A stretch of DNA of 64,000 nucleotides from positions 5,648 through 69,647 of the forward strand of contig JAEZSP010000020.1 of the NCBI GenBank assembly GCA_023421735.1, written 5' to 3'. This document shows positions 18,113 to 26,027 of this stretch, one piece after another. Made by a program: the position numbers and the translations under genes. The notes under the pieces were generated by a model, which made no database searches, had not been told where the DNA came from, and saw nothing but the letters and a program-made list of their open reading frames with translations. The number at the start of each line of letters is the position of its first letter. The first letter of the stretch is position 1. This DNA is from Bacillota bacterium (GTDB lineage: Bacteria; Bacillota_A; Clostridia; Christensenellales; Aristaeellaceae).

Positions 18113-19638
18113 GTGGAAACATAATTATAGGAAAACACACTCTGGAGTCCCTAACCTCCGGTATGTACTCTGACCCTTTTGTAGTCTTTCGGGAGTATGT
18201 TCAGAACTGTGTTGACTCCATTGATAATGCGGTAGCCCAAGGCGTCCTGAAGTCCGGCGATGACCAAATTACCATTCGGCTCGCCCCCCTGGATAAGCGC
18301 GTCATAATCCGAGATAATGGCCTTGGTATTTCGAGAAAAGAAGCTGAGAAAACTCTTATAAGCATCGGCAACTCGAAAAAATCTTCGGAGAATTCTAGAG
18401 GATTCAGGGGTATTGGCAGGTTAAGCGCTCTTAGCTATTGCGACAAACTCACTTTCTTTACATCCACACCGAATGAGGCCGTCGCGACAAAAATAGTGAT
18501 TAACGCTGAAAAGCTGGCTGAGCTTCTAGCGAACGATATGGGTGAAGATGTTACCATTGTCGATGTACTCAAAAATATCTACACAATCGAAACACTTCCA
18601 GAAAAAGAATCCGCGCATTATTTCTCTGTGCAGATGGACGGCGTAAAAGAAAGTTCAAAGCTAAATTCATACGATGAGGTTGTCGAATACTTAACACAGA
18701 ATGTCCCGGCTCCTTACAGCCCGGACTTTGTATGGGGAAAAGAAATCACTAATCGCCTGAAGCGTGAGGGCTATTGTATTGATGTCTACAACATATCCGT
18801 GGTCTTTGCCACCATTGTCACGCCCATTTACAAGCCATATCGCGATGAGTTTATAGTCGATAGAAGTAAAGGTCTTACGGATTACATTCAGGACATTGAT
18901 ACTATTAAGTTCAAACACGAAGATGGAGACATTTGCGCTATTGGCTGGCTGGCAAAAACAAATTACCTTGGTAGCATCAATGATAAAGCCGTCAAGGGCA
19001 TTAGACTACGCAAAGGTAATATCCTTATTGGTGACAACCAGACTCTAAATGTGGTATTTAAGGATGCAAGGTTTAACGGCTGGTCTATCGGAGAATTGTT
19101 TGCAGTGGATAAGCAGCTTATTCCTAATGCACGACGAGATAATTTTGAGAAAAATACCGCCTACTTCATCCTTTTTGAGCAGCTTTCTCATCTTTCTGCT
19201 ACTATTGTAAAAGATATCCGCACCGCCTCATTACAGCGAAATTCAGAATTATCCAACGCAATAGAGAAGATTGATAAGACCGTTCAAGCGGCCAATGAGT
19301 CAATTAGTGTGGGGATCTCGACTCCAAAGAAAGGTGCGATTTCCCAGAAGCTCAAGTCTGCTCAAAGCGCGGTTTCTAATTCTGCCACTAAGGATTCTAC
19401 CGGTGAATATTTTCAAGGGATTGCCTTTGAGGAATTAGACATGATAATTGGCAAACTCAAAGGCGCAACCTCTTATAAAGCTCTTAACGCCATTGATGGC
19501 CTTACAAACACCGAAAAGAGAATTCTGGAGCGTGTCCTAAATGTGATTTCTAGTCTTGACATTGATAACTCTGAAAAGTTTATTGATGCGATTTTGAATA
19601 ATTTCTCTAGTGAAAATAGTACTGTGCGTGCGACATAA
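18109..19638 (+). CDS. GHKL (Hsp90-like) ATPase B of the DISARM-related operon
   Basis: This 509-residue protein is a paralogue of the first gene of the operon. It has the same GHKL boxes (REYVQNCVDS about 28, DNGLGIS about 68, GFRGIGRLSA about 97), the same KGNILIGD and ARFNGW blocks, and PNARRDNFE at about 340. The C-terminal 120 residues differ from those of ATPase A. Two related but diverged ATPases at the two ends of one operon suggest a heterodimeric clamp or two switches with different partners. GGAGG precedes the ATG, and the start overlaps the radical SAM stop. It is the last gene before a probable terminator. Confidence 0.85.
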   Translation: MSGNIIIGKHTLESLTSGMYSDPFVVFREYVQNCVDSIDNAVAQGVLKSGDDQITIRLAPLDKRVIIRDNGLGISRKEAEKTLISIGNSKKSSENSRGFRGIGRLSALSYCDKLTFFTSTPNEAVATKIVINAEKLAELLANDMGEDVTIVDVLKNIYTIETLPEKESAHYFSVQMDGVKESSKLNSYDEVVEYLTQNVPAPYSPDFVWGKEITNRLKREGYCIDVYNISVVFATIVTPIYKPYRDEFIVDRSKGLTDYIQDIDTIKFKHEDGDICAIGWLAKTNYLGSINDKAVKGIRLRKGNILIGDNQTLNVVFKDARFNGWSIGELFAVDKQLIPNARRDNFEKNTAYFILFEQLSHLSATIVKDIRTASLQRNSELSNAIEKIDKTVQAANESISVGISTPKKGAISQKLKSAQSAVSNSATKDSTGEYFQGIAFEELDMIIGKLKGATSYKALNAIDGLTNTEKRILERVLNVISSLDIDNSEKFIDAILNNFSSENSTVRAT

Positions 19639-19695
19639 TGATTATATGTAGATGGTAAAAAAGAGCCAACCCATTTTAAGAAAGATCGGTGTCTT

Positions 19696-19750
19696 GTACA
19701 CCCGCACCATAACTGGGCTTCCCATTCAACGGAGCGGCGGTACTATTTTT
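19696..19750 (+). terminator. Probable terminator of the eight-gene operon
   Basis: GTAC and CCGC (19696-19705) can pair with GCGG and GTAC (19734-19743) around an inner TGGG/CCCA stem, followed by a T-run (19745-19750). The stem has internal loops, so this is moderate support. It lies about 60 bases after the last stop codon. Confidence 0.5.
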
Positions 19751-19842
19751 TATTGTGAAAGGATAAACTCAAATGTCCTACATTATTGATACATTTCACT
19801 AATACTTTTATAGTGTAAACACCCACTTTGAATAAATATTAT

Positions 19843-21504
19843 TTAGTCTTCAGAGAATGGCCTTGCATAATAAGTAACCTCCCATTTTCCTCCGCCGCCT
19901 TCACCCCAAAGCTCTTTTATCCGAACACATCCTTGGCTGGAGCTTGCCTCTATGATCATTCCATTTCCAATATAAATCGCAACATGATGGATCTCCTTGT
20001 ACCTTCCGCAATTGCACCCGTTCTTCCGCCAGAAGATTACGTCCCCAGTCCTAAGCTCATCTTTAGAGATGATCATATCGTTATTCACACAGTAACGTGC
20101 CTGTTCAGCTGCCGTTGCCGCCTTATAGGAAGTCACGCCCGCCTGCTGATAAGCCCATCTCACCAGATAGCTGCAATCCACATAGCTGCCTTGACCGCGT
20201 TTGTCCATAGAGTATGGGTCACCCAAGCGTGTCAAAGCATATCTCACGATATCACCGCCAATATCATTCGGAAGGCTGTTTCGTATTGCGTCCAGTTCCG
20301 GCGCGGTCATTCCTCCGTAGCAGTCTATTCCGATCAGCGCAATGAACATATGGTGATATTCAGGAACCATCATCTCTTCCAGCATCTCATCCTGCTCTTC
20401 AGTAAAACCATATCTCTCTGCGGCATCCGAATAGCTTTCAGAAGATATGCTGACATGGACTATCGTCTTCTCGATTGGTTCCGCATCTTCATCATCGGGG
20501 TCGGTCTCTTCAACGGTTTCTGTTTTGGTTGAGACCGTGTTCATCTCCCAATAGATGTCCTTAAGCATCTGTTTTTTCTCTGTTGTTACCGTGGCGACCT
20601 CGGTCGGCTCCGTTTGATCCATGCTGGTCTTTACTGCATAGATACCCAATACATCCACCCAGTTGTTGACGCTGTCGCTGTCCCCGTCAATGCCACTGTC
20701 ATACACCACTGTGACGTTATCATGACCTGCCGAGGCATCAGCTACTTGCTGATTAACATATATGCTGAAGTCACCGCTGATTTCTGCAATAACCTGTGAC
20801 ATCGGCATCGTATTATCCTCACCGGTTTCTTCGTTCGAATAAAAAAGCCCAAATGCAGAGTTCACGATAAACAGAATCGCACCCACGACAATGACCATAA
20901 CGAGGACAACCCACCCGCCTGCAGCGATAGCGGCAACTAATGATTTAATCGCCACCGCCACTGCCTTTACCGCCGCTGCTGCCGCCTTGGCCAGCAGCTT
21001 AATTGCCGTTGCAGCAGCCTTCGCTGCTGCTTGAGCTGCGCGTATCGATAACCTTGCCGTCGCTTGTGTTGTTTTGGCGGCAGTCTTCGCCGCCTGAGCG
21101 CTGGTTTTAATCGTCCGCGTCGTCGCTTTCACGGTATACTTGGCAGTCTTCACGCTCCTATCAACCGTCTTTATCGTTCCTTTCATGGCCTGTTTGGCTG
21201 ATTTGCGTCCGGTCCTGCTCGCATTCTGTTGAAACTGCTTCTTAAGCGCCTGCCTGCTGCGGTTGGCAATCTGCTTTGACATGTTAAAAGTATGATTGGC
21301 TGCTTTATGTGCGACGTCAGAAGCCTTCCCCGATACCTGATCGGTTGCGTAATTTTCAGGGGTATTGTGAGCATCTTTTGAATTGATCTCCTTAGCCTTA
21401 TCTCGTGAATTCACCAAAGTGTTTTTCATATGCTGGGGCAAACGGGCGGCTTGATCCAAGACCTTCGGCTTATCCGCTTTTGGTTTTGTCCGTATATCCT
21501 TCAT
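19843..21504 (-). CDS. CD1108-type conjugal transfer protein with NlpC/P60 peptidase domain
   Basis: The protein of about 553 residues has a long Ala/Lys-rich helical N-terminus, a membrane segment (GGWVVLVMVIVVGAILFIV, about 205-225) and an extracellular C-terminal NlpC/P60 domain. The catalytic Cys is in YVDCSYLVRWAYQQ (about 440) and the His in IHHVAIYIGNG (about 500). It should cut peptidoglycan so the transfer channel can cross the wall, the VirB1-like role in Gram-positive conjugation. I chose the ATG at 21504, which follows AGAGG; upstream in-frame codons overlap a terminator stem. It closes the minus-strand transfer operon. Confidence 0.88.
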   Translation of the reverse strand: MKDIRTKPKADKPKVLDQAARLPQHMKNTLVNSRDKAKEINSKDAHNTPENYATDQVSGKASDVAHKAANHTFNMSKQIANRSRQALKKQFQQNASRTGRKSAKQAMKGTIKTVDRSVKTAKYTVKATTRTIKTSAQAAKTAAKTTQATARLSIRAAQAAAKAAATAIKLLAKAAAAAVKAVAVAIKSLVAAIAAGGWVVLVMVIVVGAILFIVNSAFGLFYSNEETGEDNTMPMSQVIAEISGDFSIYVNQQVADASAGHDNVTVVYDSGIDGDSDSVNNWVDVLGIYAVKTSMDQTEPTEVATVTTEKKQMLKDIYWEMNTVSTKTETVEETDPDDEDAEPIEKTIVHVSISSESYSDAAERYGFTEEQDEMLEEMMVPEYHHMFIALIGIDCYGGMTAPELDAIRNSLPNDIGGDIVRYALTRLGDPYSMDKRGQGSYVDCSYLVRWAYQQAGVTSYKAATAAEQARYCVNNDMIISKDELRTGDVIFWRKNGCNCGRYKEIHHVAIYIGNGMIIEASSSQGCVRIKELWGEGGGGKWEVTYYARPFSED

Positions 21505-21528
21505 ACTCATCCTCTTTCCGGCAGACAG

Positions 21529-21559
21529 CAAAAAGCCGGGGAGATCTTTCTTCCCGGCT
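21529..21559 (-). terminator. Rho-independent terminator between virB4-like gene and CD1108-type gene
   Basis: AGCCGGG (21534-21540) pairs with CCCGGCT (21553-21559), followed by TTTTT on the minus strand. It lies 13 bases after the VirB4-like stop and may lower expression of the next gene. Confidence 0.65.
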
Positions 21560-21571
21560 CTGCCGCTTGCC

Positions 21572-23914
21572 TTATTTCTTAAGCCATTTCATTTCATCCG
21601 GTTTGGTCGTCATTAGTCTGTACAGTTCGGTATCCTTCGGAAACTTGTCAGTGAACGGCACGATGGACGCCATACACTTGATCAGGCCCTGACCGGCTTC
21701 CGCGTTTGTGATATACGACAGCTGCGTTTCCGAAATGTTCAGCAGCTTTGCAAGTTCCATGCGATCTGTCGGGGCCTGGTTCAGCATCACAATAAACTCG
21801 GAGTTCGCGAGCATCGTGCGCGCCGTCACGGATTTGAGACAATCCTCGACGTTCTGAGTAATGCCTGTCGCCAGCGCTCCGTCTTTTCGGAACTGCTTCC
21901 AAGACTCGGACAGGAAGTTGCTCGAAAGCTCGTTGCTGAAAAAGATATGCATCTCATCGATAAACACATGCGTCCGCTTGCCCTTTTCACGATTTTTGGC
22001 AACACGGTTGCGGATGGCGTCCAGCATCACCAGCATGCCCACGGTTTTCAGCTGTTTCCCAAGGTCGCGGATACCATATGCGATTAGGCGGTTGTCCACG
22101 TCCACGTTGGTCTGATGCGCAAACACGTTCAAGTTGCCGTTCGTCACCATCTCGAGCGACAGCGCGATATCCTTGGCCTGCGGCTCCTGCTGTTTCTTCA
22201 ACTCTTCATAAAGGTCTTTGAGCGTCGGCGGTTTCAGCGTATAGTTGCTCTTTAGGTACTGCCTGTACACGTTTGTCATGCACCGGTCGATAACAGACTT
22301 TTCTCTGGCACCGAGCTTGCCCGTACCCACAAGCTGTTCGCAGAACGACAGCACAAACTCGCTCTTGGATATCAGCGGGTTGTCCGAGTCGCTGTAGCCT
22401 GCCGACATATCCATCGCGTTGATGTGGTGCTTGGAGGATTCCGATACCTCGATCACCGTGCCGCCAAGGCCACGAATCAGCGGCGCATACTCATTCTGCG
22501 GATCAGCAATGATCACATCATCATCTGTGGAAAGTATCAGGTTCACGATCTCCCGTTTCGCCACAAACGATTTGCCGCTGCCGCTTACACCTAGAATAAA
22601 GCCGTTGCCGTTCAGCAGCAGCCGTCTGTTGGCAATGATCAGGTTCTTTGATATGGCGTTCTGCCCATAATAGATGCCACCAGTATCCATGATCTCCTGA
22701 GTACGGAAGGGCATGAGCACTGCGACAGCTTCGGTGGTCATGGTGCGAAGAACGTCAATCCGGCGCTGACCGTACGGCAGCACGGTATTCAGCCCGTCAT
22801 ACTGCTGCCACTTGAGCGAAGACATCTGGCACATATGCTTCTTCGCAACCGACAGGATGCTTTCCGTGTCTGATTCGAGCTGCTCCTTGGTATCAGCCAC
22901 AAGCACGAGCGTTACGACGATAAACATCATTCTCTGGTCGCGGCTGGTCAGGTCGTCGATGTACTCCTTGGTTTCTTTACGCTGCTGCTCGATATCATAC
23001 GGCAGCACAGCGGAGAAGTTGTTGTTCTGGTTCTGCTTCCGCTGCCAATTCGCCGCATTGGTCTCAATTCCGAGCAGCGTGTTCTGCGCGAGCTTGACTG
23101 CCTCGTCGGTCGGTACGGGCAGAATATCGATGGACAGCATCATGTTCCGGTTCAGCTCCATCAGTTCGGTAATAAACGAGTCCTTGATGTAGGACGCGTA
23201 CTCACGCAGATAAAGCACCCGTGCGTATCGGTTATCCATCTGGAAGCAGTCCTTCTCAAACTCGATGCTGTCGGGGCAGATGTAATCCCGAATATCATGA
23301 CCTTTCTGCAGCGTATCCTTGAGGTTGAAATGATAGCTTGTTTCCTGCCCGATGCGGAAGAAATCGTGGAAAATACGCAGCCGCTCTCCGGCATCCAACT
23401 CCACGGCGCGCGAGGAAAGCTGTGCCAGCCTTGAGGACAGCTCGTTATGGATTCGATTAAAGTAGCTCCTTGCTTCCTCGATGCTCTTCTTGCGAACGCT
23501 GACCGTGATATACTTCTCCTGAACGATGCTGTTATGGCTGCCCGTTGCTTTATCCATCAGCATGGCGTTATACTCTTTTCTGAACCGGTCGAGGTTATCG
23601 CCTATCTCACTGATGAGGATCGAGTTTTCGAAATCGACCTGGTTTAGCCTGCGGTTGTTAATCGTGAGCTTCGTCGTCGCGCCCACATCCAGCGAATTGA
23701 GCAAATCGGAATAATCAAGGAACAGCGCCTTCTTATCCTCATCCGAAGCGACGCTGTAGTTGATGTCGTCAAAGCGCCAGCATTTTGAGTACTTGCCGCC
23801 CACCAGAAATATACCGTCCGGCCACATGTGCTTGATCGGTATGGATTGCTGGACGCTCTGCGGCACGGTGAAGCGTTCCTTGTCCTGCTTCAAAAGTCTT
23901 TGAAAAAACAGCAT
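21572..23914 (-). CDS. VirB4-like conjugal transfer ATPase (CD1110 type)
   Basis: The 780-residue protein is a VirB4/TraE-type ATPase that powers assembly and substrate transport of the conjugative type IV secretion system at the inner face of the membrane. Walker A is GVSGSGKSFVAKR (about 445) and Walker B is HVFIDEMHIFF (about 650), followed by GITQNVEDCL and ANSEFIVMLNQAPTD, which are typical late motifs. Its start ATG overlaps the PrgI stop (TAATG), showing translational coupling. The length is usual for Tn1549-like elements. Confidence 0.94.
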   Translation of the reverse strand: MLFFQRLLKQDKERFTVPQSVQQSIPIKHMWPDGIFLVGGKYSKCWRFDDINYSVASDEDKKALFLDYSDLLNSLDVGATTKLTINNRRLNQVDFENSILISEIGDNLDRFRKEYNAMLMDKATGSHNSIVQEKYITVSVRKKSIEEARSYFNRIHNELSSRLAQLSSRAVELDAGERLRIFHDFFRIGQETSYHFNLKDTLQKGHDIRDYICPDSIEFEKDCFQMDNRYARVLYLREYASYIKDSFITELMELNRNMMLSIDILPVPTDEAVKLAQNTLLGIETNAANWQRKQNQNNNFSAVLPYDIEQQRKETKEYIDDLTSRDQRMMFIVVTLVLVADTKEQLESDTESILSVAKKHMCQMSSLKWQQYDGLNTVLPYGQRRIDVLRTMTTEAVAVLMPFRTQEIMDTGGIYYGQNAISKNLIIANRRLLLNGNGFILGVSGSGKSFVAKREIVNLILSTDDDVIIADPQNEYAPLIRGLGGTVIEVSESSKHHINAMDMSAGYSDSDNPLISKSEFVLSFCEQLVGTGKLGAREKSVIDRCMTNVYRQYLKSNYTLKPPTLKDLYEELKKQQEPQAKDIALSLEMVTNGNLNVFAHQTNVDVDNRLIAYGIRDLGKQLKTVGMLVMLDAIRNRVAKNREKGKRTHVFIDEMHIFFSNELSSNFLSESWKQFRKDGALATGITQNVEDCLKSVTARTMLANSEFIVMLNQAPTDRMELAKLLNISETQLSYITNAEAGQGLIKCMASIVPFTDKFPKDTELYRLMTTKPDEMKWLKK

Positions 23915-24246
23915 TATCTTTCTCCCTTCAATATTGTTTTTGCGTACAGGTTTTCAGCCTTGAATACAAGCTTTTTCGGCATGAGGAATTCAGACTTGAT
24001 CCATGCCGCGATGAACTGCTCCGCTTTCATGCCGTGGTACCGGATGAACCCCATCGCGGCGAACGGCGCGGCTCCGAGTATGCACAGCCAGCTGACTGTT
24101 TCGGTACCCAAGACCTTTTGCAGCCCGAAGTACAGCAGCACGGCAATGCCGACCGCCAGTATTGAAAATATGAACTGTCGGATAGACAGCCCGAAAAAAA
24201 CGGCTTCGGTATATTCCCGAATCTCCTTTGGTATCTTGATTTCCAT
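23914..24246 (-). CDS. PrgI-family membrane protein of the conjugation channel
   Basis: The 110-residue protein begins MEIKIPKEIREY and has two membrane segments (IRQFIFSILAVGIAVLLYF; ETVSWLCILGAAPFAAMGFI). It is the PrgI/VirB3-like protein that always precedes the VirB4-like ATPase in Firmicutes ICEs. The ATG at 24246 follows GGAGG; the longer frame has no site. It overlaps the virB4-like start by one base. Confidence 0.9.
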   Translation of the reverse strand: MEIKIPKEIREYTEAVFFGLSIRQFIFSILAVGIAVLLYFGLQKVLGTETVSWLCILGAAPFAAMGFIRYHGMKAEQFIAAWIKSEFLMPKKLVFKAENLYAKTILKGER

Positions 24247-24338
24247 GTTTGTACCTCCAAATGTGTTAAATCGGCAGACTTGCTTTTTCGTCTGCATCAT
24301 AGATAATGAAAGCAAGAAAAAAACAGGAGGTCAGCCAT

Positions 24339-24602
24339 ATGCCATACATCTCACTGCTCATACTCTTGCTCATGATTGTTGTGAACTTGATTTTCCGCTT
24401 TGCATCTTTGTTCCGTCTCACAATACCCGTGTTGTACGCCATCGTCGTTCCGGTCTTTTTCCCAGACTGGCTGCACCAGAATGAAATGCTTGTGACGGTG
24501 ATCTGGTTTGCGCTGATCGGCCTTGTGATTTTAAGCTGGGTGGTAACGATTCGAAAGAGAATCCGTTTTAAGCGTGCTCAAACGGATAGCGTACAAGGCT
24601 AG
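24339..24602 (+). CDS. Small membrane protein encoded on the opposite strand inside the transfer operon
   Basis: This 87-residue protein has three predicted membrane segments (PYISLLILLLMIVVNLIF; IPVLYAIVVPVFF; VTVIWFALIGLVILSWVV) and a basic tail. A near-perfect AGGAGG lies seven to eight bases before the ATG at 24339, which is why I accept it although it is read against all its neighbours. Its TAG stop shares the palindrome CTAG with the stop of the convergent TrbL-like gene. I do not recognise the family. Confidence 0.65.
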   Translation: MPYISLLILLLMIVVNLIFRFASLFRLTIPVLYAIVVPVFFPDWLHQNEMLVTVIWFALIGLVILSWVVTIRKRIRFKRAQTDSVQG

Positions 24603-25426
24603 AGCCCAAGCATTTCGCGCACGACTCTGTCAGACATTTTCACAGCGCCGGTGAGCACCAATAGGTTAAATATCAGCTCGCCCACATACGCCCACACAAT
24701 GCTCACGGCGCTGGCATCCTCAGCAATCTCGGGCGGCGACGCCGCGAACACGCTGAAAATGATGCAGGCGAGTACGATAATCGCGCCTTCCATACAGACG
24801 GCAGCATAGCTCTTCAAAAAGCTCTTACCGATCTGCGATGTCGGTTCACCAGCAAACGTTGATATCGGTATCGGGGCAATGGCTGTGTACAGATACAGCC
24901 GGAAGAACCGTCCATACACGCTCATGATCATGATGAACGACAGCACGGTGATGAATATGCCGCCGATGAGCGTTAAAGCCCATAGCGGTATCGAGTCCCA
25001 AAACCCCACCTCGTTGATCTTCTGTACGATGATGTCCGGCAGCACGATATTGTTCTGCGCGCCTGAACCGACGGCATTCATCGCTGTAGACATAATGCCC
25101 TGCACGATTCGGAAGAACGCCATCATGATATCAAGTCCGTAGGTTACTGCAGCTTTAGCCAGTACGAACCGGATGAATATCTTTAGTGCCACTTCCGGTC
25201 GCTTGATCTCCGCAAAGCTGCCGCAAGTCCGTATGATGCCGGCCACAAAGAACAGCACCAAGAGTGCCAGTCCAATAGCTTTTAGCGCGTCGTTAATCGT
25301 CAGAATCACATTCCAGATATCGCCGCCCTTGAAGCTCTCGGGGGATTGTGTGATGATCTGCCATATTTCAGACAGCTTTTGATTCCATGTATCAAGTGCA
25401 TTATTCAGATTGTCGATAATGCCCAT
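24599..25426 (-). CDS. TrbL/VirB6-like conjugal transfer membrane protein (CD1112 type)
   Basis: The 275-residue protein has about six membrane segments (AIGLALLVLFFVAGIIRT; LTLIGGIFITVLSFIMIM; AVCMEGAIIVLACIIFSVF and others) and the YLYTAIAPIPISTF-AGE motif common to TrbL/VirB6 proteins of clostridial ICEs. It forms part of the inner-membrane channel for DNA. It follows the Maff2-like and 25489 genes in the same operon. Confidence 0.9.
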   Translation of the reverse strand: MGIIDNLNNALDTWNQKLSEIWQIITQSPESFKGGDIWNVILTINDALKAIGLALLVLFFVAGIIRTCGSFAEIKRPEVALKIFIRFVLAKAAVTYGLDIMMAFFRIVQGIMSTAMNAVGSGAQNNIVLPDIIVQKINEVGFWDSIPLWALTLIGGIFITVLSFIMIMSVYGRFFRLYLYTAIAPIPISTFAGEPTSQIGKSFLKSYAAVCMEGAIIVLACIIFSVFAASPPEIAEDASAVSIVWAYVGELIFNLLVLTGAVKMSDRVVREMLGL

Positions 25427-25446
25427 ACCCTGCCTCCTGTCTCTTA

Positions 25447-25476
25447 AGGCAGACCTGCTCCTTGGCAGGCCTGCCT
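25447..25476. other. Intergenic hairpin in the transfer operon
   Basis: AGGCAG and CCTGC (25447-25458) pair with GCAGG and CTGCCT (25465-25476) with one mismatch and a six-base loop. There is no T-run on either side, so it is more likely an mRNA-stability or processing structure than a terminator. Confidence 0.5.
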
Positions 25477-25488
25477 ATGCAATTTTCA

Positions 25489-25713
25489 TTACCGGCAGGG
25501 TTCATCTCTGCCGGGCGTCTTGTCCTTAATCACGCCATATTTGTCATCCACATAGAAGCGGCCAACGAACGGATTAAAAATAGCGGAACAGCGCACACCG
25601 CCATACTCCGCCACATACTTGTTGTCGCCGGTCTTTTCCACAATCGTCGCTTCCCGCAGCTCACCGTCCAGCGAATGGATGTGCATGTGCTCTGTTATCG
25701 GAAGATTGAACAT
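25489..25713 (-). CDS. Small conserved ICE protein of unknown function
   Basis: The 74-residue protein (MFNLPITEHMHIHSLDGEL, then a beta-rich GDNKYVAEYGGVRCSAIFNP and FVGRFYVDDKYG) sits between the Maff2-like and TrbL-like genes with a GGGAGG site. This position is typical of a conserved small gene of Tn1549-like elements. No known domain is recognised. Confidence 0.75.
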   Translation of the reverse strand: MFNLPITEHMHIHSLDGELREATIVEKTGDNKYVAEYGGVRCSAIFNPFVGRFYVDDKYGVIKDKTPGRDEPCR

Positions 25714-25718
25714 ATATA

Positions 25719-26027
25719 TCAGCCTCCCGTGATGAGATTCAAAATCTCTTTGGCAAAGGTGATGATCACGCCGCCTGCCAGCGTCAGAAAACCGTTGGCA
25801 CGCTGTGACGGGTCGTGGCTCTTGAGCGACAAGCCCACCTGCACGATTCCGAACGCCAGCAAGATAAGACCGATGGCACGGATCAGGCCGAATATGAAAT
25901 CCGACAGGTTGCTGACCACCTTGATCGGGTCGTCATCGGCGGCATATGCCGTCACCGAGATAGAGAACACCAGCACAATGGCACAGAAGGCGCTGCAAAG
26001 CAGCCTCATTTTTTTGGACATCTTCAT
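25719..26027 (-). CDS. Maff2-family / VirB2-like small membrane protein
   Basis: The 102-residue protein has a signal-like N-terminus (LLCSAFCAIVLVFSISVTAYA with an AYA-type cleavage site) and two further hydrophobic stretches (IFGLIRAIGLILLAFGIVQV; GFLTLAGGVIITFAKEIL). This is the Maff2 family of mobile-element proteins, probably the TrbC/VirB2-like pilin or channel subunit. Its start overlaps the stop of the VirD4-like gene. Confidence 0.85.
   Translation of the reverse strand: MKMSKKMRLLCSAFCAIVLVFSISVTAYAADDDPIKVVSNLSDFIFGLIRAIGLILLAFGIVQVGLSLKSHDPSQRANGFLTLAGGVIITFAKEILNLITGG

Noticed and set aside
4552..19638. Calling the operon a canonical DISARM or BREX locus
   Set aside because: No DISARM methyltransferase, DrmC, DrmD or DrmE gene and no BREX genes (PglZ, BrxL, BrxC) are present. 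Only the DrmA/DrmB-like pair matches.
19828..20532. Plus-strand frame over the NlpC/P60 region
   Set aside because: It is a shadow of the well-supported minus-strand transfer gene.
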